A stretch of DNA of 64,000 nt from Alentia gelatinosa (Eukaryota > Annelida > Polychaeta > Phyllodocida > Polynoidae), in NCBI GenBank assembly GCA_950022655.1, contig OX465584.1:29981469-30045468 (forward strand). Direction: 5' to 3'. Below the pieces are notes generated by a model that worked only from the letters and a program-made list of their open reading frames with translations, searched no databases and had not been told where the DNA came from. The position numbers and the translations under genes are program-made. Positions 10,401-21,577 of this stretch are shown piece by piece (within the stretch, counting starts at the first letter, position 1; every line of letters starts with the position of its first letter).

Positions 10401-11285
10401 ATGTTATCTTCATTCGAGGCGGCTTCAGCTGTCTCCACGTGCCGGAACAGGTCAACGCAAGCCGTCAAATACCTACGTTTCGCAGTCAGGAACAAGTCGT
10501 CTGTTCTCCACCCTTCGATCCTCCAGGCATGTCTTTACGTGCAACATTTAGCCGACACCCTCGCCTCGCCCACTGCCATTAGGAATTACATCTCTGGCGC
10601 TAAGTACTGGATTACTCACCATGGAGGGGACGTTTCTGCGTTCTCTTCCGCGCAAGTGGCATCTGTTATCCGAGGTGTCTTAGTAACGTCCGGTCACGTT
10701 GCTCGACAGGCCCCGCCGATTTCCTGGAGTATGCTGGAGGATATTTGCCGTTTATCTAGGCATCTGTCCTGCGGTCTTGTTGTCAAGGCTGCGGCCTTGT
10801 TGGCCTTTCACTCCCTTCTGAGGGCTTCGAACCTCTTCCCGGATACCTCTAAGATGCATCGGTCCCCTCATTATTTATCCCGGGGGGACGTTCAAGTCGT
10901 TGATGGGTGTCTTCTTCTCACCGTTCGTTCATCCAAGACTATTTCTTCGGGGTCACCACCTGTCGTATTACGTGTGGAGTCGTCACGTTTTCCGGACATG
11001 TGTCCGGTTAAGACTTGGGTGTCTTATAGAGGCGCGGCACCTGGCCAGAGCCTAGACCCCTTGTTTTTACTTAGACCGGGTGTGGCCCTCACGTCTCCTC
11101 ATTTCACTTCAATAGTCAGACTCCTTCTGTCACGTGCCGGTTATCACGAGGCCTACCTCGTCACACCTCACTCATTCCGCCGAGGTGGGGCCCAACACCT
11201 CGTCCAGTCAGGTAGGCCTCTCCACGACGTCCAGAAGCTCGGCACTTGGGCTTCGCAGGCTTCTTTGGCCGTCTACTTACAGTAA
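10401..11285 (+). CDS. Ngaro-1 tyrosine recombinase (YR)
   Basis: This is a tyrosine-recombinase/phage-integrase family enzyme that integrates the circular element copy. The first ATG is 10401; the frame is open from 10308, so it overlaps the RT end by about 60 nt in the -1 frame. Catalytic residues appear in order: Arg in SLLRASNL (about 10817), Lys in VRSSKT (about 10930), His-x-x-Arg in TPHSFRRGGA (about 11163), Trp in LGTWASQ, and the nucleophilic Tyr in AVYLQ at the extreme C-terminus. B1 starts about 20 bp after the stop. All residues needed for activity are present, and the N-terminal core-binding part is also open. Confidence 0.9.
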   Translation: MLSSFEAASAVSTCRNRSTQAVKYLRFAVRNKSSVLHPSILQACLYVQHLADTLASPTAIRNYISGAKYWITHHGGDVSAFSSAQVASVIRGVLVTSGHVARQAPPISWSMLEDICRLSRHLSCGLVVKAAALLAFHSLLRASNLFPDTSKMHRSPHYLSRGDVQVVDGCLLLTVRSSKTISSGSPPVVLRVESSRFPDMCPVKTWVSYRGAAPGQSLDPLFLLRPGVALTSPHFTSIVRLLLSRAGYHEAYLVTPHSFRRGGAQHLVQSGRPLHDVQKLGTWASQASLAVYLQ

Positions 11286-11305
11286 ATTCCGTCTTCGACG
11301 TATGC

Positions 11306-11441
11306 CCTTGTATGAATTATACTGTTTGACAAATTTCCGTATACCTTTGTATACCGTATACCTTGTATACTACATATTTGTCTTTTTCAACGTGAAAAAT
11401 AAAAAAATTTTCGTCCACAGCTTCGCCTCGTATCAGTCATT
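11306..11441 (+). repeat. Ngaro-1 split direct repeat B1
   Basis: This 136 bp repeat matches 11638-11773 at offset 332, with about two substitutions. It is AT-rich, with repeated GTATAC words, and abuts A2 so that CATT is shared between them. Confidence 0.9.
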
Positions 11442-11603
11442 GGTACGAACTTGTGAGATATAATGGCAGGAGGCAGCTGTCGGACTAAGCGCGGCAACGC
11501 AGCAAGAGACATCTACCGGACGTTTTTATGAACTCACACTGTCGTGACGTGTATATCACATGACAGTCTTACCAACTTTTTCAAAGACTCAACACGTTTC
11601 TTT
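11438..11603 (+). repeat. Ngaro-1 split direct repeat A2
   Basis: Second copy of A1. The B1-A2 junction reproduces the joined ends expected of a circular intermediate. Confidence 0.9.
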
Positions 11604-11637
11604 ACCTCCCACCCACCCCACATGTTTTTGGGTGTTA

Positions 11638-11773
11638 CCTTGTATGAATTATACTGTTTGACAAATTTCCGTATACCTTCGTATACCGTATACCTTGTAT
11701 ACTACATATTTGTCTTTTTCAACGTGAAAAATAAAAAATTTTTCGTCCACAGCTTCGCCTCGTATCAGTCATT
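11638..11773 (+). repeat. Ngaro-1 split direct repeat B2, right end of element
   Basis: Second copy of B1. It is separated from A2 by a 34 bp unique spacer (11604-11637) and forms the 3' boundary, ending CAGTCATT. Confidence 0.9.
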
Positions 11774-14697
11774 ATATTATGTCCTTCTTTCTCGAGGTTT
11801 GGAGACAAAGGCCAAGGTCCTCAAAACGACCAGCTTTCCCGTATCTAAGGTACATTGATTTTCATCATGGCCAATCATGTAATTTATGAAAAGTAGATAT
11901 GCCTACTAACGATATCAGAGAGAGTAGGGAAAAAGGTATATATATGAAATATTGAAAACTCTGTAATATCAATCATGCTATTCATCTTTCTACTTATACA
12001 AATTGGTAAAAAATAAAAGTACCAAACGTTAACGTTGAAGAAGGTGCAGATCAATCAAAATGGCATTAGCTTCTTGCACGTTGAATGAGTAGGGCTATAC
12101 ATGTGTTATGTTTTGTCATATAATCAATTCACTTTCCAATGATTTTCATTTATGACGATATGTTTTCTGACGTGTTAATTCAAATTGTATCCATGGATCG
12201 TTCTCCCATTTGAACATTACAGATTGATAGTATACTTACAGAGCATGAAATTAGATGGGGAAGGTGAATCCATGTATTATCATCATATAACCCGGCATAG
12301 TAATTCGTCAAGACATCATGAAAGTTAATTAAATTTCGACGGATCGAGTCACCACTATTTATACCGAAATGAAGTTTTTAATGAGTTACATGTTTACATC
12401 CTGAAATGGAGTTACATGACCGTTAGCAAGATTACGTTTTGGGGAGATAGCCTCAAAAGTTTTATCTAACAGATCTTAGCTGAAACAGATCTATTCTGAT
12501 GGTGTGGGTGGTACATGTGACAATCTGTCAAGCAGCCCTAACGGGGAGTGGGGGCTATGTTTTTGCCTGAATACCTTCAAAGGGCCCTATGACTAGAACC
12601 TATCCCTTTTAGCGTGGTCTCACAATCCTATATTCATACTCCATAGAAACCTCCTTTGGCTAGACCTGTATACATAAGACAGAATTCCGGGATCGTTGCT
12701 ATGTCAATGTGTCACAGTGATGAGATAGGCACCTTAATTATAGGTTGAGGGCGGAAATACAGGATGTTGACCATCTGTGTTGTGGGGTCGGATGCGTACT
12801 CATACAAATGTTTCCAGTTTGTCAATATTTATCAAAATACAACGGTATTAGCTGGGTCCTTATCGCTTGTCAGAACTGTCGATAGTTGGGTTTTAAGAAC
12901 ATCTACGTTTAAGTTACCTGTAGTGCCATCGAGGTCAGTGAAATTATCATTAGTTTAAAAATGGATTTCTGTGTGCAGATTATCCATCTAAATAAATGGA
13001 TTAACCACCCAGAAAGGATCGTTTCTCTTGTTGCTTATCATCCATGTCTCATTCAAAGAAGTGTAACTTCTTATTACCTATAAAGAAGCCCAGATTTATT
13101 CCTTTGTAAGTAGGTAGTGATGCTACATGTGACACAATCGATCACACCTTATACTAAAGAGAGTAAACACGTCAAACCGTTCTGGGGCATGCATATGGAC
13201 AGACTGAGCTATTTAGACGATCTATACTGTGATGTTGATACAGTCTTTCATACATTTAAGACTATGACGACCACAGTAAAGTTTCCCGGATTTGGTTGTT
13301 GCGGGGGAGTTCGTCCATGCTGAGGAAATTTATTAAATGATCATAGAAAACAATGGCAAATAAAACTTAGATTAGGGACCCTAAAGAAACAATATGCCAT
13401 CGGCATCTAGTGCCAGAGAAGACATGTTTATAAGAAAAACAAATTCACATAATTATGACTGTGTTTACTCTGTTTAAATAGCCCCATCCTTCTGCCGAGT
13501 GTACTAAGTGGTTAGAGTACAAAGTATAGATACAAATTGTTTGAATCGACAATAATTCCATTTTCAAAGTCATTGTTTGACAAACAATGGATACTTTGTT
13601 GAAATGCAAATCGCATGGTTTATGGTTTGACTTCCACGAGCTGTTTCGCCGTGACTCAATATTTTTTACTATTATCATACATAAATATCATTTGAAAAAA
13701 AAGAAAAAGCGAGCAACAATGTTTATTCATTCAGTAATGCTACTCAGAAACAGGTCATACATCCAGAGATAGATGTCTAGTTGTTTCAGTGAATTTCTCC
13801 CTTTTATCATTATCATCATTACTATAATTATGTATATATAACTTCGTCCATATCTTCTAGTTGGAGACTAGTTATCGATATCATTATCAAATGCAGTCAG
13901 CTATTGAACTGTTGATAGGGCGAATCATCGCAATATGACCCACCAACCTCTGTAACTGATGTGTCAAAAGGGTTAGCAGAAGATTCAGGTAATGCCTTCT
14001 GGAGGTGTCAGAAGACGGTAGGGGAAGTGCTCCTTTGATCCCCTCTGTGAATCCCTTCTCGGTGTGCTGCGAACCGGAACGCTTGGGTCAGTCATTGTGT
14101 CGTCTTTGACACCGGCTAGTTTCCTGCGTGTCACTTTTGTCCGTGCTCGCTTATACATGGTCTGTCATGATCAAAGTGTAGGGAAAAGGGTGGGAAGAGT
14201 GAAGGTAAGCAGACAAGAATAAAGTTACATGTATAGAATATTTAAAGTGCTAAGTTATATGTCGGTATGCTTATTTCGTTGTTTGTAATATGAGATGAAG
14301 CTATAGTGAAAAGTATGATGTCATTAAGATAATCATGATTCTGTCAAACATCTATACATGAATGCATGCAATCGTCCAAATTTATCAATAGCAGCATAAT
14401 TATATTAATTTAAAATTTGCATATATCTGCGCATAATACAAAAAGGGTCAGCATAGTCTTGAATATGCGTTCTATGTAGCACATTACAGTTAAAAAGGGT
14501 TCCAGTTCCTTCACAAAATGGGAAAACCCCACTCAAATGTCGTACAGAAAGATGTATTGATTCGCGAATGGGCGAATGTCTCACTTTTACTGACCAGGAG
14601 TTCAGATTCAGTTCGTCACTGAGTGACGGAATAATATTCATGCACCCCTCCGTACCACGTGATCACTGTAAAATGGCGTTTTCAATGATTTACAGGT
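11774..14697. other. Gene-poor AT-rich stretch
   Basis: Frames of 60-80 codons (for example 12764-12958 and 13117-13323) show no recognisable domain or convincing splice sites. I see no repeats beyond short A-runs near 13697. Confidence 0.5.
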
Positions 14698-14868
14698 ATA
14701 TAATGATAAGGAGACATCGTGAGTGTACCTGAATTCCATCTGTTCCTCGATATTTTGGTCGGAAATATTTCACCTCGTTCTTCGAACTCGGTGAATATTT
14801 CCGACCAAAATACCTCTGAACAGATTCCTTTCAGGCACACTAACCATGTTTCCATATGATACCACGTT
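14698..14868. mobile_element. Foldback hairpin element 1, conserved apex
   Basis: Long inverted repeat. The innermost arms (14751-14775 and 14791-14812) are nearly perfect, and pairing decays outward to about 14698 and 14868. The apex is TCGTTCTTCGAACTC, which itself folds as GTTC-TTC-GAAC flanked by an unpaired TC/TC. A second hairpin at 38816-38968 has the same apex pattern with a compensatory change. No protein is encoded; it is probably a palindromic MITE. Confidence 0.65.
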
Positions 14869-17800
14869 GAATGCATTCGTGACATCAGGAGCTTTAATTT
14901 CATACCAAATACTCATACCTTTAATATTTTCTATCAAGATCCATCTTATAAAAGAAATTTTCTAAAACGTGTTCGCTGACGCGCGCGGTGATGAGAAAAG
15001 TTGTTTTTTTCTTTTGAGGGGCCTAAAGTATCCCTTTATTTAATGTGGTATTCAACGATATTCTAATATATCCCCACACACTTCTGCTTTATCTGTGAGG
15101 GAGGTGTTCTGTTATCACTCATAGTCATCTATGATTGGCTGTATTCACCAACATTCACAGATCCAGTACATATTAAATGTTGATTATAGCGTGTCCAAAT
15201 CCAAGTAAAATTAGAGTTACCTCTTGTTTAATTATTTTCCATTAGTGTGTATGAGCTTTCTCTGGTAGGCTCTCACTCATACTGTCAAACGCTTGCATTT
15301 ATCTGTGCGCCTTTTTCTGCTTGGTGAAACAATAATAATAATACTTTTATGACTACCTATAAGCCTCAGGGACATTGTATGACATAGTGTCCCTGTGACT
15401 TGTCTGAGGCTTCAGGGTGTATTACGCTAGACTGCGCTCACGATGATTCAATTAAAGGATCAAAAATTTGAACTGAGAAACCTGACTCATGATCTGGATG
15501 GATCTATTTTAAGTTACCGATATTTTTTTCCATAATGTTGTTTAAAAGTCATGTTGATATAATCAGCTTTGAGGGAACCATAAGAAAGATGACGACATGT
15601 GTTATATACGTTAGATTTCATTACCATCTTGTTACTTGAGGCAATGCATGCAATAGCTTGCGACTAATGAATAGAGCGGAATTTACTTGTCGTTCATTTA
15701 TCATGGACGAGCATATGAGAGATTGTGACCAGGTGCCTAACGATGCCCTACAGCTCGGGGGCATTTGATGGGGATGTGAAAAATCTCTGAGAAGGTTAAT
15801 CTTGTACGAAATCTCTGATGTATCTTTACATCATCAAAGTCTCCTTAAAACCAGAATACACTTTCTTTCTCAAGTCTAGCTTGGTACACAAACAACCATT
15901 CGTAACATCTTCCATGATAATTGAAAATGTATGATATGAACTATATATAGATCTCTTATGCAATGATTAGACGTTTATCTAGACAATAATATTCCACTTT
16001 AAAAATACATGAGCTACAGTTAACTTCCCTCGTTCATTACACAAATAGGATTGATTTGACCGTTTTACTGAGTTAATTTTAGATCACTCTATGTACCTCA
16101 CAACATATCCTTATGGAAACGATTGCGAGATATATACGAAAAAACGATGTAATCGTATCACACATTATCATAGCAGATACAATAAACAGTCCAGGGTTCG
16201 TCCCAAAAGGCTAATGATTCAAATGTCTTGGCAAATCGATGCAGGACATATGAACCATAGATGGATTCAAATGACTAAGATGGTTTCGATGTTGAGTCTC
16301 TAAGGTCCAAATAGGTGGTTTTCCTTAACCTGATCGATAGATACTGGGCTCCGTTTGATAATCTAGGATCGTACATGAAGACCCTTTTCCATACCTCGCA
16401 CAAGGGTTATCATTTAATAATATTTTAAGCCTATTCGCTAAGACAGTATTAGCTGTCCATAAGGTTGTCCATAAGTATTGAATAAAGTTGACCAATATCC
16501 TCCATGGATCTCTATGACATACAGAAAAGGGCCTACATGTAGGATCCTAGATTATTAAACGTTGTGGAAATACAGGCATGGCGTACCTGAAATGCAGATT
16601 TTTCAGCAATGAATTATAAAAGAGTATGTCGTGACTAGTAAACATCAGAACATGCATAGGAAAGTATTACTCAAATGAAATACTCTATGTTTTCACATTT
16701 TATAGAAGACACATCAGTGAAATATCAAAGGTAATATAGAGATTCATCTTAATGGCTAAATACTTATGGTTAACCACAAATAGCTAGAGTTTTAATCCTA
16801 GTAATTAGAATGGAGTAATTCATTCGAAAAGGGTGCCTAAATACCAAAGACAAGCGTATCTAAGGGCTTAATGGCATATTTATCTGGACACAAATTGTCT
16901 ACACTAAGCATTCATGAGAGTCCCTGCAATTCAAGCTTACTATACGGACAATTACACTAAGCCGTGGTTTAGGCAATTAGATACGTATCACAGTGCAAGT
17001 CATTTAGCAGATATAAGTGTCCATGAAAGACTATTGATCTCAGGTCTAAATAGCAGCTGAGCAAAAAACTCCATTATCTTTTATCTTGTCGATGCTGTAA
17101 AACACGTGTAGAGAAGTTCGGGTCTGGATCAGCGTGGCCGGATAACAGAGCAGCTCAAGCAACAATCGTGATATTATGTTTGGGACGTTCTAAAAGTTCC
17201 TATTCAGTAGGTCGGTTGGTACTCACTTAGGGCTCTTATTGAAATCTTTTTATCACAATAATTTGAATATTCAAGATTTGGAGACTCTGAAACCAGATTT
17301 GAACATGATTAGGAGTAGAAGTCACATCACACAAACATCTCATACCTGCCACTGCAACAAAGACATCTTTCAGCAAAATGCATTATTTGAGACCCTAAGA
17401 AATGAGTGGGCATAGCGTCTGATAAAAGGTTGAGCGCCGTCCATTTGCAATCTGATTGGTCAATACTTCTTTGAATCACCTGTAGCAAATGAAAACGACT
17501 GAATATGGTTAAGTACTCAACGCGTTCAAGAAGATTAAAAGGGGTGGGGTTTGCTATGAATCCAAAGAGAAATCAAATAGTTGAAAGTCTGATATTATTA
17601 AGGTAGGATCTCGAGCTTATTATCGCAACATCATTCTAAAAACCACGTGGCTATTTTTTATGTACATCGCAAATTTATCTAATACACTGACCAGTACTCT
17701 GTTTTATTGTATTGGTTGCTAGCTCTCAGAGTACAAACGTGTTTAAAACATCGATGGAGGGGCGTCAAACTGGATAAAAGCCAACATCATGGTTTGTGTA

Positions 17801-18517
17801 GGGTAAACAGGAGGACTTATCCCTAACCCCGATATCTAACCATGAGCGGCAGCTGGCGATTATCTACTTTTTAACCCTTAACCATTCTACACTCACTCTT
17901 AACTCCTGACACTTTACTATGGCAGCCTTTTCTGTTTAACAAACAGGCCCGTCTCTGCCTTGTATACTAGCCTGATATTTAATATTTATTCAATGTATGT
18001 ACCATTTATTCTGACCTATATGGCCCTCCCGCTTAGTGAAGTGAAATGTAAATTGAAAAGTGTTAGATCCATAGTGTTTTAACTTGGTTTTCAAGCAATC
18101 CTTCCCTTCTGATGGTAAACCATGTGTTAAAAGCACCCATCACGCACTTTAAGCATTACGGTACTGTGATAGCAATGACAATTGGACAGGCTTCCTACAA
18201 ATATCAGCCACTGCATGCTACGTAGGTTTCGCTCGCATTCCCAATACTCGCCGAGTGTTAATGACAATGTTCACAGAATGCGACAACTCGGAATGCCTTT
18301 AAGTATACCACTGTTTTACGATGTGTAATCATGGCAAAAACTGCAACATGAAACATTCTGTTTAGTTAATCTCATTTCCCTCCGTTTGAGTTAACCAGAG
18401 TCATGCTATTAACCCCCACAGTGTGGCTGCTCATGCGTGTTGGGCTTACGTTTAGCAGGTAATGGGAGACCACCGCGGAGGCATTGTACCAAACCGCTGT
18501 GTGCCTGCAAATGCACC

Positions 18518-18518
<1 letters not shown>
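14869..18518. other. Gene-poor stretch
   Basis: No supported gene. A compact hairpin at 15361-15412 pairs AAGCCTCAG with CTGAGGCTT and, alternatively, CAGGGACA with TGTCCCTG. The rest shows only short spurious frames. Confidence 0.5.
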
Positions 18519-18583
<65 letters not shown>

Positions 18584-18628
18584 GGAGAGAGAAAGAGAGA
18601 GAGTGAGAGAGAGAAAAAGAGAGAGAGA

Positions 18629-18685
<57 letters not shown>
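18519..18685. repeat. (GA)n microsatellite, ~167 bp
   Basis: Almost pure GA dinucleotides with scattered A, G and T interruptions. Long Arg-Glu or Leu-Ser frames across it are artefacts of the repeat. Confidence 0.95.
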
Positions 18686-18686
<1 letters not shown>

Positions 18687-21340
18687 CAAAGCAATTACTG
18701 AAACGTGTGTTCTGGTAAAACCTCGTAGCCCATGAATCATGGATAGGAGAGAGACTATACTGGGGGTATTAATAACTCTGGTCAACGAAAGTATAGATCC
18801 TTATAGGATAGGTCCTCCGATGCCTAGCGTTTAATGATAGTAACACTCGTCTCGAAGGACTCTCATCGCCGACGAGGCAAGGCAGATCATCCATATGCGG
18901 AGGACAGAGCCTGGGGTGGGGTACGTGATCACATTAACAAGAACAACCTGATTCATCGATTTAACCAGTGGCAATATATGTATTATGGACTGCCAAACTG
19001 GCCATGCTGAGATAGATCCATTTAAAATTATAAATTATGAACTTAGTTCTGAAAACCACCATTAGTAGCACCACCTGCAATGGTTAGAAATACTACTACA
19101 TACTGTTCCCCAATATGTATCGATATGAGTATGAAGATATAGGGCGCGGCTTGTGGGAAACGACACACCCTGTCAACGTACGTGGCAATAGAACAACAAT
19201 GAAATTAAGAGAAAAAGGTTGATCCTCTAATATTGACTTGAGGGTACGCTAATTATAGCCTAACATGGTAAAACCCTGATATACTACTACCTAGAGAATA
19301 TTTCTATTTCCCCATCTCTGAATGAATGATTTTATTAGACGGGGCACGAGAAAATTACTGTGGGTTATCTTTTTCTAATCCAGAGTCATCCTCACTGTGA
19401 TTAACAATATTAACAACCCGGGACTTATACATGTTTGGTCAGGACCAACAACATAGGCACCCAAAACAAGGAGTCTTCAGTTGCGAGGAAATATAATGAT
19501 ATCTTAAGTATGTTATTTAAAGTATGTGATCCTAGTACGTGATTTTCACTACAGGTGGCGTCACCATTATAATTTGTTCAGCTTCAAACAAAGTTTATAT
19601 AGGCCTCTGACTACAACTGATTGAGCCAAGCTACCTTCATTCCGTTTTTGTATAGGCATTCTTTTATCTAATCCAAACTGATTTCCAATATATTTACCTC
19701 CAGGTGATACGTCTATGTATGCAGTTTTCAATGTCCCAGTTGCTACATCTAAGTAGGAGATATCAATCGGTCAGAATAACAATTCCAATCAGATGAAATA
19801 CCAAAATCTGACACGATGGTATCAATTTGGTAGGTTCTGGAGACCGAATCGTCCTAGTTCAGATGCAGGGTGGACCCATAGAAAACTTAAGAAGCTGTTA
19901 TGGTGGACTGGCTGAGATAAATGGTGCAGATGATATGTAGATATGGAGTGATCACTCAGAACGCTCCGAGATACATGTACACACATTGAATCTAGAAGCA
20001 TGTTAGTTTATATCTAGCGCGAACCCATCTCCCAGTTCTGAAGGTTTACGTCTCTTATTTTCTGCCAAGGATAGGATAGGTGGAAGTTTGATCTTCCCAC
20101 ACCATAATGTTCCCAGATAAGGATTGAGAGTCACAGGTCAACGAGTTCATTAGGAGGTTACCTGGCGCCAGCGATGTATGTCATCAGACAATGTAATTCG
20201 ACTGGGGTAATTAGAACGTGTGTGGTACTATGGTGCAGTGATGCATGGTCCAAGGTGCTGCGATCCTTGTCCTATTGACATGTGCGTGTTATGAAGTTGG
20301 GCGGTTATAGTGGTAGTATTTATTCAACATCAAAAGATTCTAGTTTCTATACAGATAACTGGAGAGTCAAATTTTAGAAGAACGTCCTAACATATCCAGC
20401 TGTGAACAAAACAACTTTCCATGGCTATAGCAAATACACTCCACTCCAAAGATGTCAACACAGAAAGTACATATAACTGTACCGTGGGAAAGTAAGAATA
20501 CAAGGGGGAATCTGATAAACTAGACATTTCATTGAAGGTTGCAGTGGTTAAAAGGGGAAGTTACAAAATGTTTTACTAGGCTCTAAATCATAGTGTGTGT
20601 TCTATCATGTCTTATCTTCCAGATTGCACCTCATCCTATGGAATCCACCATCTCCATTTTTTTGTAAGGTCTAATAGAATTTATTGTTTGTCTGAAGAAA
20701 TTCAGACAATTTCATGATAAACTGTATATGTAAAATGTGCCAGGCTGGTCTATTATGCTGCAGCAGCAAATAGAAGATTAAATACAAGAAATGATATGTG
20801 AAAGCCAATACCTTCTATCAACCTTTTCAATAGATCAATATGATTCACTGAACCGTGAAATTCTAGATAAATTGCATAGTTACAATATCATATAGCACTT
20901 ATCATAATGATAAGATTAGATTGTGCTTTATAGATATACCCTCCAATAATAGCTCAGGTCATTCCCTCCGAGGGCTTGATCTGAGAAGGCCCACCAAACA
21001 GGTTAACAAAGAAGCGTGGTCAAGACTAAATCACTTCCCAGTCTCTGATTTGGTATGCTAAATTGGACGAGCAACAGAGCAAATCTTGTTGTCTTTCTCC
21101 TGAGATCCATATTACGTCGAGGACAAGATTACCCAGTCTATCAAACTTGGAGTGAGCTTTTAAAAGAAAAGGCAATAAAAAATTATCTTATCGTGGTTCT
21201 TGTCGTCATCTCGTTTATTCAAAATGTTCAGTCTTTCTTGAAGGCAACAATAGGTAAATTGATATATATGTATGTATATATGCTCAAAGTTTGTTTGTTT
21301 GGTTTGTATGGTTTGATTTAACGTTTTAGGTCATTACCAG
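18686..21340. other. Gene-poor stretch
   Basis: No open frame longer than about 90 codons and no recognised repeat. The frame at 21055-21321 lacks a recognisable domain. Confidence 0.5.
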
Positions 21341-21577
21341 ACTTTCTCAAGGTTTTTTTACACATCGAAAGTGGTGATCGAATCTATGTGATGATTCAGG
21401 TAGAAACCTCACCTCTAAACATATACCGAGGTGAGAGTTCTTATACTTCCCACACCACATAGACATGGTATGAGAAGTATTGGCCTTGGATATAGCAGTA
21501 ATCTACCACTGCTGGGAGTCCTACAACCTTTGGGTTACAAGTCTAGTGCCCTAATGACTGAGCTAACTTCACACCCC
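21341..21577 (-). mobile_element. tRNA-Thr-derived SINE or retropseudogene
   Basis: Read on the - strand, 21577-21504 resembles a tRNA: GTTAGCTCAGT (A box), then a CTTGTAA anticodon loop (UGU, Thr), then a degenerate T-arm ending CTCCCAGC. The T-loop looks shortened by about five bases, so this is not a functional tRNA. Downstream (21503 to about 21341 on +) is non-tRNA sequence with small inverted repeats (a CTCACCTC/GAGGTGAG pair) and a T-run on + that would read as an A-run tail on -. A tRNA-like head, unrelated body and A-rich end make a SINE. The body boundary is approximate. Confidence 0.5.

Larger units (their letters stand above)
7229..11773 (+). mobile_element. Ngaro-1: complete Ngaro-type tyrosine-recombinase retrotransposon
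   Basis: The layout is A1 (7229-7394), gag, RT/RNase H, YR, B1 (11306-11441), A2 (11438-11603), a 34 bp spacer and B2 (11638-11773). These are split direct repeats, the hallmark of Ngaro/PAT-like rather than DIRS1 elements, which have inverted ends. A1 and A2 differ at about one base in 166, and B1 and B2 at about two in 136, so the insertion is young. All three reading frames are open. The four bases CATT are shared by the left end, the B1/A2 junction and the right end, the expected short recombination core. The element is visibly more GC-rich than its flanks. Confidence 0.9.

Noticed and set aside
18372..18785. Long frames rich in Leu-Ser or Arg-Glu over the GA tract
   Set aside because: They are translations of the (GA)n microsatellite in several frames on both strands.
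21504..21577. Functional tRNA-Thr gene on the - strand
   Set aside because: The T-arm is about five bases too short and the acceptor stem does not pair well; better explained as a SINE head.
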